From Adiantum capillus-veneris (Eukaryota; Streptophyta; Polypodiopsida; Polypodiales; Pteridaceae): a stretch of 64,000 nt of DNA. Under the pieces are notes generated by a model. That model worked only from the letters and a program-made list of their open reading frames with translations. It was not told the DNA's origin and ran no database searches. Location of the stretch: contig CM043959.1 of NCBI GenBank assembly GCA_014529385.2, forward strand, positions 94,191,029 through 94,255,028. The letters are read 5' to 3'. The translations under genes were made by a program, and so were the position numbers. Position 1 is the stretch's first letter, and each line of letters starts with the position of its first letter. Below are positions 44,701 to 56,906 of this stretch, one piece after another.

Positions 44701-47114
44701 TTATCCCAACATATACACAAACCACATGGATACTTGGAAAATTTCCTAGCATGCTCAGCAGGACAAGGATGTCCCCAATACAAATATTATGTAAATTGAG
44801 CATGGGCACACCTGTTGCTACTACATACAAAGCAACAAACCCTTAGCAGAAGTTAGAAAGGCATAAAGCACGTACATGTTGTACATAAACAGAGAGTGGT
44901 AAGCTCGCGCAGAGATGATTCTGACTTTAATGCGATGCTCCGGATCCCAATTTAGAAATTGATCATTTACAAAGACCTGAAAGCATTCACCACATTAATC
45001 TGCTGAATCCATGAGACGTGCAACAACTAAAAGATATCTAACAAACTCAAGCTGCTAAGGCAGACCTTCTCCAGAGAGTTGAGATAATCAACAGCACGTT
45101 CTCGATTGACAAGGAAAGTATGCTCATCCATCTCAATGTTGGGAGAACCCCTGCAAGCAAATCAAGCAATCGTTAAGAAGACAACTCCACGACAAATCAA
45201 GGTGTTCTTTTCTTACATTTATACTGCCCTGTGCCAACAAGGCGGAAAGGTCACGTTAGCATTCTAAAACAATAAATGAAATGGAAGCAAAGTCATGTAA
45301 AGCTTTGAATGAAGGGACCCATTGACAAAGTAAAGACAAATGAGGATTTTAATGCTTCACATGAAAAGTAGGTCCAATCAGTACAGGAAATTAAAAAAAA
45401 TTCAAATGCATGCCTAACTCTCTTCTTCTCTAAGACTTGTTTTAGAAAGCCAAAAAGTTTGCAGAGAGTATCTTCATACAGCCAAAAGTCTTAAAATGGC
45501 AACCCAAAGAGAAGTCAAAAAAAGCTTCTAACAAGAACATGTCTGCCCTTTCGTGTCTTTTTCAAAAGAAAACACAGAACAGAATCACAAGCATCTACAA
45601 CTCGGAATCTCTCATCAGTCCATGTCAACTTTGAAATGCAACTAAGCATACAATCCACAAAACATCCATGCAGCAAAGACTTCCCCAGGGGTAAACATTC
45701 AAATTGAGGAAGTCAATCTCCTGAACTTACTTTCCCCACCAAAGATAGTCCTCATTCTGCTCATCTCTGACCACACGCTTGTCTCTTGGAGATCGGCCAG
45801 TCTTTGCACCCGAGAGTGTGGCAATGGCACCAGTAGAGGTTATAAAAGACCCCTTTTCATACTTGATAGCCTGCTCATACAGCTCTTTACCGAGCACCAA
45901 AAAGACACGGAGAGCCTGCTATAAGAAACAGAGTAATATCTAGTCTCAAAAGTGGATCAAACACTTCTACATGCATGCTGACCTGCAGGAGAAAGGTTGT
46001 ACATAATATGGGTAAACTTAAGAGCACTGTCGCTCATAATCGGCTGCAAAGTGAAGCAAGGCTTTGCATGCTCGAATTTCCTTTCAGCCGCATCTTTTTT
46101 CTTCTCAGGGTCTCCTCGAACAAGTTTAGGGCCAGTTTCCCTCGTAAGTGAAGCGAGCGATGCACTGTTGACAGAAGGGAAAAATTGCAGGAAAATTGAG
46201 ATAAAATTGCATATTTGCAGCAAAACAGTATTGAAAAACACTATGCGAGGACTCAAAAAGTGTAAAATCAGGATTTTCAAGAGCAAATATTTTCAATTCA
46301 TGGGGTGAAAGCCCAAATATTGCAGATTCATGAGGAGAGAAAATGTCAATCAGATATGAACCCAACACTTTGGCAAACAATGACATCAGATTAAACAAAG
46401 CAAAGAAGTTGTGGCCCCACCAGCCCAAGATTTAATTGAGCAGAAGCAGTACTGCATATAAGATGGCCATTTGCCTGCCCAAACCATCTATGCAAGAACA
46501 GTAGAACCATGATCTAACTTCAGCAACAGTACCACATAAGACCCTACAGCCAGACTATTTCGCAGCTCACGAACAACTACAAGATGAATCTTAGGGCAAT
46601 ATACAACAAACTAAGCCCCTCGTTTTCTTTCAAACAACATCGAAACAACAGTCATGAGCACACCAACCAAGAGTAAGAAAAGTAAAGGAAAATACCTGAT
46701 GGACTGCAACTGCATGCGGAGGCGCTCCTCCTCGGAAAGAAGGAAGGTCTTGTTGTTGGCATCTTTGGGGGTGGAGGGTGTTGAGCGCTTCTTCTGCATG
46801 GAGTGGAGCTCATCGAGTGTTTTCGCTTTCACTGTAGGCACACTATCATCTATGCACACGTCTACCGAGGAAGGCACCGGCGTCCCAGGTGCTGTTGTCC
46901 TCCCAGGAGTTCCAGGGGCCGTTGTCCTCCCGGGTGTTCCAGGCGCCGTAGTCCTCCCGGGAGTGCCAGGGGCTGTTCTTCTGCCCCCCGTCTCCTCCAC
47001 ATGTGTGTGTATCTTTGCCAGGCCATTTGGCACCTCCAACCCCATGAATCCCTTGCCATTGCTGCTGACGCTGTTGTTGTTACTGGCAAAGGAGAACTCT
47101 CCCACCTCGCTCAT
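41782..47114 (-). CDS. PCK: Phosphoenolpyruvate carboxykinase (ATP), 12 exons, 712 aa
   Basis: Converts oxaloacetate and ATP to PEP, CO2 and ADP in the cytosol, feeding gluconeogenesis. The exons, each with GT/AG ends and matching phase, are 47114-46696, 46164-45983, 45884-45731, 45150-45066, 44976-44876, 44669-44371, 44270-44097, 43465-43400, 43326-43148, 43058-42889, 42201-42033 and 41922-41782. They sum to 2139 bases with no internal stop. Motifs seen: [26 protein letters not shown], the P-loop GLSGTGKTT (split by the exon 6/7 junction), [10 protein letters not shown] (metal and nucleotide site), FSACFGAAF, and the end [19 protein letters not shown] chose the ATG at 47114 (MSEVGEF) because it fits plant PCK starts; an ATG 10 codons upstream (47144) is possible. 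The N-terminal extension has a 9-residue tandem repeat not usual for this family. No damage seen; I judge it functional. Confidence 0.96.
46878..46985 (-). repeat. 27-bp tandem repeat inside PCK exon 1 (RTTAPGTPG x 4)
   Basis: The minus-strand codons give four consecutive copies of R[R/T]TAPGTPG (last one ending PV). At the DNA level the 27-bp units differ mostly at third positions. They lie in the N-terminal regulatory extension before the catalytic core, a region that in plant PCK carries phosphorylation sites. The TP dipeptides could be phosphoacceptor sites; that is inference. Confidence 0.9.
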
Positions 47115-47144
47115 TTTCCCCTTCTCTACAGAAAGAGTAAACAA

Positions 47145-47147
47145 AAA

Positions 47148-47204
<57 letters not shown>

Positions 47205-47335
47205 AAAGAAACGCACGGATCTTTTCCCTTCTTAACACGCAATTCAGGTATAATTCAGACAGACACGCTTCTCTCTCTCTCTCTTCTCATACATACGAGC
47301 AGACACGCAAAGGACATACTCTTGAGTCTTAGCTA

Positions 47336-47378
<43 letters not shown>

Positions 47379-47380
47379 GC
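47145..47380 (-). promoter_or_regulatory. PCK upstream region with CT/CA microsatellites
   Basis: Immediately before the start codon region, plus-strand (CT)n-(CA)n lies at about 47153-47203, with further (CT)n at 47271-47283 and 47339-47375. On the gene's strand these are GA-rich, as often found in plant 5' untranslated regions and core promoters. No clear TATA box could be fixed. Confidence 0.5.
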
Positions 47381-48888
47381 AGACCAGCAAAGACAATAAC
47401 ATTGATAGCCTAGCAAAGGTTATCAATTTGCTCTTAATAGTCTCATTCTTTGGCTAATTTGAATCGAAACCTAAACCAAAACTTGAGACTTGTAAAGGTC
47501 ATTAAAGGTCACTCTTTTTGCCTGATTTCAGTGAAGCATAGGTGGGGGGTGCAACTCCAATCGTGAGGATGAGCACTTGGTTAGCCTAAAGCAAAGATTT
47601 TGTAAAGACTTTTGTTGTTGTAAGGATCACTAACCTTAGAAAACATCATAAGGTTAATGGTAAGCTTAGATGATTAGCAACTTAAACAAAACACAAGCAA
47701 CAAAGCTTAAATGATGAGAAATAACCCTTCAATCACCTTAAAAAACCTAAGATTCCAAGCTCTTGAAGGCACGAGAGAGCTCAAAGAGGGAAAAGGAGGA
47801 GGAGGAGTTCGAAGGGAAAGGCAATCTCCTATTTATACATCCCTTGGAGGTCTCCCTACCCTCCACCTAAGCACCCCTTTTTGAAGAGTTCCCACTTCAA
47901 TAATATCAATCACTTTAATAATACCATCTCCATCTCAAAAAGTCTTGAATGCTTACCAATGGTAGCATGTCCCACTCACTTTTGAAGCAACTACACATGA
48001 CCCTCCTTTGTATAAACTTTGAAGTGTTGATTTCTTGCATTCCTACAAGAAGGGAGTTTCACGTGTATTTCTACATATAAGTGCCACATATTTGTGGACA
48101 CACAACAAGTGCACCCACATGCCACACACAGAGCAGGAGAGGTATTCTATGTGTGGCATCTAGGAGTCATGGATCATGATCCATGTTCCTGAGCCCACAA
48201 GAGCAACGGACGCGAGGTCGCGTACTAGTTTTTTTCTTATTTTACTTCTAACAAGCATCATTAAGTCTATGTCTACATGCACTTCACATGTCATTCTCAA
48301 GGAAACTATGGTGAATGAGAGAACATGCGTTACAAATTTGAGATTCATCTTTTTTAAATGGGACAAAAATTTGAGGATGTGAGTGAGAGATCACGCTTTT
48401 GAAAGATACTTGCTTGAAATGGGTAGAACAATTGAGAGAGAGAGAGAGAGAGAGTGAGTGATTGTTTGACAAAAAGCAAATGATGAAAGATACATGCTTG
48501 AAATGGTTCAAAGTTGAAACTTAGAACCTTGAAAAACTGGGTGGGGGGGGGGGCGGGGGGCGGGGGGGGGGGGGGGGAAGAATCCTTATTGTTGGTGATT
48601 CTAAATATAGCAAAAAGATTCACTTCTTTATCAGCAAATGGCAAACTCTGCCTCGGATACTTGATTGGCTTGTAGCGGGTGGGGTGTTGGTTTGAAGTCT
48701 CATTTGCATTTTACGTTGAACATGTTCGATTTTCGAAGGAGGAGGCCACTAGTCTTTGTTGTGGGTCCGAAACTTAAGAGCGTGAGAAATAATGTCACGT
48801 TTGCAACAAGCCCTCGTCCAAGTTGTTCTTCCAAGCAGTCTAAACCACGCCTTATATGTCTACTAGTACGATCGGCCGCCTTCGATAG

Positions 48889-48947
<59 letters not shown>

Positions 48948-49201
48948 ATAGGGGCTTCTCTAAGTTTTGGAGTTTAGCCTTCATGTTGCAGATTTAAACA
49001 CGTGTAAAGGGCTCCCCTTTCCGCCATATATGTTAGTTTAGATACACCTATTGCAACATGGAGAAAATACACATGCCCACACATAGTGATGTGTAGAGGA
49101 AGAGAAGTTTTAATGTCATAGAAACAATCCCAAGAGACCTCAAAGATATATTACACAAGTTTTGAAAAGAAATATTATTCAAGAGGGAAACTAGGATAGA
49201 C

Positions 49202-49248
<47 letters not shown>

Positions 49249-49370
49249 CTAATCCTCAGCAAGAGCTACGGCTCATAAGGAGAGGAGAATATTGCAAAAG
49301 ATTTTTTTTAGGACTCTACATGCGTGGGGCCTTTCATATACATCATCACTCTGCAGCCTACGAGAAGTAT
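47381..49370. other. PCK upstream flank, no other gene; microsatellites
   Basis: No supported gene. It holds a perfect-looking palindrome around ATGGATCATGATCCAT (48169-48184), a G-rich homopolymer tract at 48542-48577, (GA)n at about 48434-48455 and 49207-49246, and (CT)n at about 48892-48941. ORFs over these tracts are artefacts. Confidence 0.45.
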
Positions 49371-49520
49371 TAGCCTCGATGAGAGGCAGTAAACATCCAT
49401 TTTGTAATCTCCAACTCCTCAAGGCTCGGCCCGAGCTTCAGACTGCTTTGTAAATTCTATGTTGTGCGTAATACAATCCACTCACAAATTGTGAGTTTTG
49501 CAAAAGAAAAAACCTTTTTG
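49371..49520 (+). mobile_element. LINE 3' end fragment 1
   Basis: GGCTCGGCCCGAGCTT... then ACTCACAAATTGTGAGT and an A-rich end matches the 3' end of the large LINE (minus strand at 52412-52510). It is a 5'-truncated copy, plus orientation. Confidence 0.65.
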
Positions 49521-49527
49521 CAATCTG

Positions 49528-49730
49528 TGATTGGCTTAGGGCGACCCTCGCAATCCGGTCGAGCCTTGTTGTGTAAAGGAGTAGGCTTTTGGTAATAGTA
49601 CGCTACTAGGTACTACTAACTAAGCTTTGATGTAATCATTTGCCCATCAAGGCTCCGCATGAGTTTGAGGCTAATTTGTATATACAATCACTCACAATTG
49701 TGAGTTTTGCCAACGAAAAAAAAAAGATGT
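49528..49730 (+). mobile_element. LINE 3' end fragment 2
   Basis: GTGATTGGCTTAGGGCGA... through ACTCACAATTGTGAGT to an A-run at 49717-49727. It matches the corresponding end of the large LINE (about 52412-52600, minus). Right after it comes a short tandem duplication of about 48 bp (CTTTCTTTTGTAC[T/A]TAAGC, 49743 and 49791). Confidence 0.7.
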
Positions 49731-49917
49731 CTATTTTTCCTTCTTTCTTTTGTACTTAAGCTTGGAGGACTTCACCTATTTTTCCTTCTTTCTTTTGTAC
49801 ATAAGCTTGGAGGACTTCACCTATTTTATGAGTAAACGCAATGTATTCCATTGAGGCAGTGATGTACTATAAAGAATAAAAATTCATGAAAGATAAGAGC
49901 TCCAAGAGATAGCAGCA

Positions 49918-50378
49918 ATGATGATGTGCAGAACAGGGTATGATAGGTGCCTTGCTATAGGTATCAAAGTATCATCCCAAGATCTCTTCTTGGAAGGGAA
50001 GGTATTCAAGAGCCAAGCAATGCTTATTGTTAAGCAAATAGTGAGGTTTTGTTACTTCAAACACATTTGGAAGACAAGGAACTATTGGATCTTCGAGGAT
50101 ACCATTGGAAACAGCTAAGTTCACAGAGATTATCCAAGAAAGCTAGGTAGCAATCATCGCCATGGTGAAAGAGATGAAGGCCCTGGATGCTTCATTGACT
50201 GGCTTGCATGGGTAAAGTTGTGGGTTCATTCTCGATTATGGGGTGGCTCGTTGTCAATCGATGTAACCTTGACCCTTTCGAGCTGTCATGGCTCGTCCAC
50301 AAGCATGGTAAAAAAATTTAATTGTTTAGTTTTGATAAAATAATAAACTCACTTTTGTGAGTTTGAAAAACAAAAAGG
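49918..50378 (+). mobile_element. LINE 3' end fragment 3 with end of the RT ORF
   Basis: The 66-codon frame at 49918-50118 ends IVRFCYFKHIWKTRNYWIFE, homologous to KYCFFSNIWKANNCRVFD of the large LINE (52760-52700, minus). The untranslated end then has AAACTCACTTTTGTGAGTTT (50345-50364) and an A-rich tail. 5'-truncated copy. Confidence 0.65.
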
Positions 50379-51202
50379 TATCAAGGTATCATGATGTTGC
50401 TATTTTTGGGATCATCTTTGCCTACATTTAACCATGATGAAATACTTCAACTACCTAAAGCTAGAAGTAATTGCAGTGTAGATGGTTGTAATAGTAATAG
50501 CAAAGAACAGCATTTGAGCTGGTTCACATGTCCATCATCCACATCAACTACTCCTTAGCACTATAAAAGCGATACTCCAAGCACCTCCATTGTGATAGTG
50601 CCCTGTAGTGATGCCTTTCTTTTAGGGACACCTTTTTAGTCTTGGAATGTGAAAGGTTGTGATAGAAATGGATCAAGAGACGGACGACTTCTCTACTCAC
50701 TTTAGAGGACCAAATTCTCTTAGGGTAGTTTCGGAGTGCGAATGATTGTGATAGAAATGGAGCAGGAGACCCACTTCCTTCCTTCGTTTAGAGGACCAAA
50801 CTTTCTCATGGTAGTTGGAGTGGGGTGAACTTCCACCACAAAATTAAAACTCTATGGTGTGAGCCATGTGCTCATCCACCCACATACATGTCTCTCGAGC
50901 TCATCCTCATCACAACAAGTAATATTGGCTTTTAGCATGGGCACTTTTGCAAATGTGGTAACCACCATAATGTCAAGCATATGGTCACCAATATTCAAAG
51001 ATTTTGATATCTTCCAAAAGATATATCTTTCCCATGTTGTCGGAGGTTGCAAAGTATGTTTCTAGGGTAGGCTTCTTCTAAGGTGGTGTAAACCTAGGGT
51101 AGGATTTCTTTAGAGCTTTTTGAGGCTTTGCTACATTTGTGTTACACAACATTCACAAGAAGTTTTGGACAAATTCTTACAATATTTACCACATTGTGAC
51201 TT
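50379..51202. other. Stretch without a recognised gene
   Basis: A duplicated segment of about 100 bp is visible (GTGATAGAAATGGA... near 50660 and 50750). No gene or TE was recognised. Confidence 0.35.
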
Positions 51203-51441
51203 ACCTCAACATCATGAGCTTCTGTGAGGGAGGCATCGCATACCTAGCTAGGTACGATTGGGGGCAGGGGACCGTTGGCCCGGACCTCAACATCATGAGC
51301 TTCTGTGAGGGAGGCGTCGCATACCTAACTAGGTACGATTGGGGGCAAGGGACTGCCGGCCCGGTGGGGGGGGCGGCGGTCCCTTGCCCCTAATCGTACC
51401 TAGCTAGGTATGCGGCACCTCTCGAGCAGAAGCTCATGATG
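51203..51441. repeat. Compound direct plus inverted repeat (81-bp unit)
   Basis: Two tandem 81-bp copies at 51203-51283 and 51284-51364, followed by an inverted, partly diverged copy at about 51371-51441. Each unit contains ACCTAGCTAGGT (12-bp palindrome; one copy has an AACT variant) next to a GGGGGCA[A/G]GGGAC block. It could fold into a strong hairpin. Possible foldback/MITE. Confidence 0.8.
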
Positions 51442-52384
51442 TTATGCATTGTATGAAAAACACTGAGAAAGACTCCATTTTCCTACATGAGAATATTTCT
51501 AAATCTTCTTGTGATTAAGTAAAAATCGTGTGAGTTTGTTTCAGACAAGTCCTACTCAAAATCGCGCCTCTCGAGCCCCATACAGTGTTGGTTTTAGCCC
51601 ATCCGCAATCTCGATAACACCTACAATACAACAATAATCTAATGAACTTTACGTTTAATGTGATTATTTTGTCATTTTCCCCATGAAATAAGATGTGCAG
51701 GACTCCTTAAAGCATGTAACTCTTGGGACCGATTATATGTTGTTGGTTGTCGATTAGTGCCACATTGCAAGCATTCTAAGAGGGGCATTAACTAAGCATA
51801 AGTCTACAAGAGGGACATTGAGTAGTGGATCACACAAACTCTTTCTCGTCCTATGATGTAGGCCATTGTGACTTTTCAGCTTGTTCTAAAGGTGCCTTAC
51901 ATAACATTAACTGATAAGAACTTGTGAAAACAAGCTTGCTCTGTGTATCGAGAGCAAGGGAGGGCATGCTCTACTTCAAAGAGGGAGGGCCGGCCCCAAT
52001 GGCCTTGCACCAAGGTGAGGGGCCTCATAGGCATACCGTCTAGGGGTCGCCCTCACTTGTCGACTTGGTGTTGGACTTTTTTGAAATAATCATTTCTTTT
52101 TTCAATTCTTAGGCTGCATGCGAGCTGTTATACATTGCAAGTGACTTGTTCTTGCCTATTTCTTGGGGCCTATCGTCTTACATCTAGTTGATCCTTTTAA
52201 GTGTTGTCTACATCTAGTTGATTCTTGTAAGTGTTGTAGTGTAGATGGAAGTAAGTTCTCAAAAAAAAGGACTTACCTTTTGTAACATGGTGAAAATTCA
52301 CTATGGCTTACATAAGGCTATTGAGAAGAATTTCATTATAAGATGTTTGGTTGTGAGAGAAAAATAGAAAGTGACACTACTATC
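51442..52384. other. Stretch without a recognised gene
   Basis: No feature that I can support beyond a short duplicated GTCTACATCTAGTTGATTC near 52180-52230. Confidence 0.35.
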
Positions 52385-52556
52385 TTCTTTTTTTCCCCAG
52401 CAAAACTCAAAACTCACAATTGTGAGTGATTGTATTATAAAGTCACGAATAGATATACAAATCAGCCTCAAGCTCAGGCCGAGCCTTGAGAGACAAAGGT
52501 TTACATCCGAGCTTAGTTACAAGTCCCTAGCATACTATTGCGAGCAGCTCAATCTT

Positions 52557-53080
52557 TTACAAAGCAGGGCTTGATTGGATGGTGAGGATTGCCCTAAGCC
52601 ACTCATTTGAGCTATGCCTTTTACTTACCACATATATTAAGTCCTTGCTTTCTTGTACAATGTCTGAGTAACTAGCCATAGAGAGGTTGCTATCGAAGAC
52701 ACGACAGTTATTGGCCTTCCAGATATTGCTGAAGAAACAATATTTGACAATTGAGTACAAATTAGAAGTGAAAAACTTCGAAACTGTTTACCACCAAGGC
52801 ACATATCCCTCTTGAAAACCCCTATCTTCCACGTCCTTTGTATCCATTTGCACAACTTTCCTACAAGGCCTCTAATAAATAGGCATTCCATGGAAGGTGG
52901 TCGAGGTCTTCGCTAGCCAATATGCACCCTAAAGATCTATTGGGTCCGAGGTCTTCCTTTGTATCCATTTGCACAACTTTCCTACAAGGCCTCTAATAAA
53001 TAGGCATTCCATGAAAGGTGGCCGAGGTCTTCGCTAGCCAATATGCACCCTAAACATCTATTGGGTCCGATTCCACGCGC
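52557..53080 (-). pseudogene. LINE RT ORF end with 121-bp tandem duplication
   Basis: Codons such as ECLFIRGLVGKLCKWIQRTW and YCFFSNIWKANNCRVFD fit the region behind LINE RTs (zf-RVT type). The block 52835-52955 is directly repeated at 52956-53070, which duplicates part of this region and breaks the frame. Confidence 0.65.
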
Positions 53081-53820
53081 TTGAATCTTGACGCATGTCG
53101 ACAGGGCCCTCGAAAATACCTTCCATAGAAATATCTTCATAAACTAAGGCCACTGTGGATTCCAGATGTTCTCCGGGACCTCTACCCATTGAGCCTCCGG
53201 CCATTGCTTCTTCCACTGCTTGTTCAAAGGGGCGAACCAATCAGCCTCAAGAATTAACACTTGGTAAATGCCCTTGGTATGGATTTAGAGAATCGGCTAC
53301 TCATGGGCCATTTTCAAGCTTTCCACTCAAAAGTAGATTCATAGATCGGCATCAGCACACGGTCCAAGCCTTCAACAACCCTGTTGACAAGTAGCTTCTC
53401 AATGCCATTGAGTTGAAACTGGGCAACCACCTGGTCAAAGGATTACCGGCAGTTGCTATTTCTATCCCATAAGTGGTTCAATCGTTGAAGTCCTTTATTG
53501 TTCATCCTTCTTGCATTTTCTCTCCAATAAGGGTTCAAGATAACCCTTGCAGCTTTAGACAGTCAGGAGGACCAGCGCGGGATGGAGTTCTGGAAGTATC
53601 TGGTTAATTCACCCCATTCCAGTTCCCCTGTTGCTCTATTGCACTTTCGTGCTCGTGATTCCACTCAATCCTCGATCCATTTCCATTGACCCCCTTCTGT
53701 GAAACATTTTGCCTTGTCCATCATATCCTTCATCATGATATCCCAAGACTGGACTTGACTTGCGATTGAGACCACAAACTTGGCACACAGGGCCTCAACA
53801 TGAACAATAGGGTTGAGAAT

Positions 53821-54099
53821 TCAAAGGCCACCTTGGACCAACAGTCGAGCGATACCTTTCCTCTTTGCCCATTGCCACGACCCCAATGCTTTAGTATTGT
53901 TCCTCCATAAGAATCTTTTAACTGGTTTCAAAAACTCCTTCCAGCTACATTTGGCTATTTTGAGGAGCGGGCTGGTGAAGGCAATATAAGGAAGCATAAA
54001 TGGATTGAATATTACTCTAACCCGACTTTGGAAGGGAAGCAACACATACTCCCACCTTCTCATTTCCCTCTGAATCTTCCCATGGACCCACTGGAACAT
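53821..54099 (-). pseudogene. LINE RT, C-terminal part left of TE4
   Basis: A 92-codon frame, MFQWVHGKIQREMRRWEYVL, then PFMLPYIAFTSPLLKIAKCS and RFLWRNN, typical of the region after the catalytic domain in plant LINE RTs. It is continuous with the RT on the other side of TE4. Confidence 0.65.
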
Positions 54100-54143
54100 C
54101 TTGGGTCCGCGAACATCTTGGCCAGGAGATAGTTGTTACCAGG

Positions 54144-54384
54144 TGTTAGGTAAAGGTGGTGTGCCTCACCGTGCTTTGCTCGTGTCCGCCGGCCAGTGTC
54201 CGGCTGCCCACATTTATCTCCTTATTCTTTATACATACAAAGAATAAGGAGCTCTCACTCACATTCTCACATGGTGCTCACACAGTGAGATTTGGGAGCT
54301 CCACCCCACATCCTATGTCCTGCTCTCTGTCTCCCTCTCTCTCCTTCTCACTCTCCGCACACGCACCGCATTCGCGCACTCACA
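54144..54384 (+). repeat. TE4 5' LTR (241 bp)
   Basis: Partner of 56907-57147. About six differences are visible, all transitions. Confidence 0.92.
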
Positions 54385-55578
54385 ATTGGTATCAGAGCCA
54401 TGGTGACTGCGGAGAGCACGATGACTTTGAGAGCTTCGAGGCGATAGCTCTCTCGCTCTCGACCGTGGAGAGATTAAGAAAGCTTGGAAGCTTTGTGAGA
54501 ATGCAATGGGATCTTGTGAGCTTAGTTGAGAGTGATGTATGCTCTTATGGAAGCTCAGAAAGGAGTGTGGAAGATTGTGTGTAAGTGAAGGTGCTGCCCT
54601 AAAAACTGTGTGCGTAGCAGCACTGTTTTTAGATTCGTTTTTCTCCTTGTAGAATGCAAATCTGAGAATTATGTCTGTGGTAGCCCATCCGTTTCGACGT
54701 GGTCTACAACTTTGCAGAAGAAATGTTTTGCAAATTCCTCACCGTTTTGCTGATATTCAGCTCAGACTAACTGTATACAGAAATTGTAGGTTTTTTGTTT
54801 TCGCATAGTGTGAGAGTTTGATGCACTTTTGGAAGCACGGTAGGTGCTCAAAGTTAGGTGCATCAATTCTGAGCCGAAGATGCAATTTGAGCTTGTGTAG
54901 AGCTTGTGGTTTGAGGGTTTTTGGTAGATTTGGGCAACGAAGTATGGAGGCGTTTACACACCACCGAAGCGGTCTCTTGAGAGACACGGTTTTTTGGAGC
55001 ACACAGGTGGAGCTTCTTTCACTGGTTTTCACAGGATACTTTGGCAGTGATTTTGTGCTTGGATTCATGGTCTTTGTGAATGGTTGCATATGGTTATGGC
55101 GCATGGTTGATGCCCATTATACATGCATTTTGGCGAGCACTTTCAAGTGCCGGTGAGCTCTCTTGAGAGCATTGTTTTCGCATTGATCAAGTTTCCGGAT
55201 TGCAACTCTTTTGGCGCTTGCTTATGCACAGTCACTCTGTTGATGTATGTTGAGTGCAGATTGCCATTGTATGTGAAAATGTGGAGCCATTTTGGCATTT
55301 CTACTCATTGACATTGAGTAGTGTTATGATTTATGGTAGAGATTGTACTTGAGTTTTTGCTCAGTTTTCAGGGGAAATTCTTCCGGATTTTTCCCATACT
55401 TTGTGATCGAGTGTTTACTCTCACTTTGACAGGTTTTGTCAGTTTGGACACAGTTTTGTGTTTTTGTATCCACTCTCGCAAGAGTGAGGAGTTGTGTATC
55501 CTTGTTTGCTTGAGACATTGGTTTGCTCTCGGGTGGGAGAGTCTTGTGATCTCGAGCATTGTTTGCCATAGTTTTGGC

Positions 55579-56193
55579 ATGGAGACTCTTCAGGTTAGAG
55601 GCAGTTCTCGTTCACAATCGCGACTGACATGTCGGCATTGCGGCCATGATGGGCATATTAGGCATCGTTGCTTCAGGCGTATGAGGCAATGAAAGAGGCA
55701 GATGCATGGTGCTACTATGAGGACACATGCTAGAGTGTGTGGATGTGACGGACATGTCACTTTTGAGTCTAGCTTGCCTTCAGACTACTTTGTGTCTTGG
55801 GATAGCACATTGTCTACGCGTTTTCTACTAGACGAGCATGCAGTTTTTCATGTGACACCACGTCGTGATTTGTTTTGCTCTTTCTCTAGTGGGAGACTTG
55901 GTTGTGTGCATTTTGCTGATCGTTCAGCATACGACATAGAGGGTGTTGAAGATGTATGTATGTCCTTGCCTAGTGGTGCATTGCTTACGCTACGAGATGT
56001 AAGTTATGTACCAGGACTCAGTCAGAGTCTCATTTCAGCGCGTCAGAGTAGTGGACATTGTATACTGCTTGGAGAGCGCTCATTTCAAATACATAGGGGA
56101 TCACTGGTGATAGCCAGAGGTTCTAGGAGTGGTCTGGTATACCCTTTGCATATTTTTGACACACGAGGCGGTGTAGTCTCTGTGTATTTGTAG
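55579..56193 (+). pseudogene. TE4 gag knuckle and protease remnant
   Basis: A short frame from 55579 encodes the CCHC knuckle CRHCGHDGHIRHRC and stops at TGA near 55690. In the same phase, 55702-56193 gives FLLDEHAVFHVTPRRDLF, the Copia protease block in which D-[S/T]-G has become D-E-H (codons from 55831), then LTLRDVSYVPGLSQSLISAR. Protease activity is not expected. Confidence 0.75.
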
Positions 56194-56460
56194 CCATGTT
56201 TGGAGCGAGAGACGAGGCGTGTCTCTTTTGCGGATGTGCTGCATGGAGAGCAGGTTGTGCATTTATCTTGTGGTGATGTTCATGCAGACAGTGGTATCTC
56301 TGGGGATGCACAGCTTTGCCAGTCATCAGTTGAGGTGGCATCAGTTGATGCATTGTTCTATGATGCGTCTGATACGTTTGAGGGCGACAATGTCCCTCAG
56401 ACAGCTATGTGTGATTGCAGTGGTGCTGATTTTTCGGTTTTGTAGTCATTCTCAGTAGAT

Positions 56461-56820
56461 ATGCCTTTGCCAGAGGATGCTGACATGGTGATGCATAGTC
56501 AGGTGGTTCCTGATGAGGATGCATATGGCACTAAGGTTGCTAACACGGATAGGTTGGCACACATAGTGCATGTTTCGTCAGCTTTCGGGTCTCTCATGTC
56601 TAACCTTTTGGTCTCGAGACCTGATCTTGCTTATGGTTGGTGCATTTGCAGTGGGAGTTGTCAGTCGTGCAATGACTGACACTGGCATTGTGCATTGTGG
56701 AGCCATGCAGGTTGTCACTCGATACCTGCATCAGGAGTGTCATCGTAGCTCTACCCGTAGTGGTATGCATGTTGCATCTACACTAGAGCGGTTACAGAGT
56801 GAGCCACTGGGCATAGGTTG
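56461..56820 (+). pseudogene. TE4 RT/RNase H junction remnant
   Basis: It encodes SSAFGSLMSNLLVSRPDLAY, a frameshift, then GAFAVGVVSRAMTDTGIVHC and GAMQVVTRYLH, the block between Copia RT and RNase H. The text between protease and this block is missing, so this is an internal deletion. Confidence 0.75.
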
Positions 56821-56906
56821 AGAGCCGTCTTCTCTCACCTCTTGTATATACTAGTTGTAGGCTAGTCTTCTCGCCACTTATCGGCACGCAGCCTTTAGTG
56901 GGAGAA

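Noticed and set aside
46654-47336. Plus-strand ORFs of 177-193 codons over PCK exon 1
   Set aside because: Antisense shadows of the GC-rich tandem repeat in PCK; the minus-strand gene has splice sites and family motifs.
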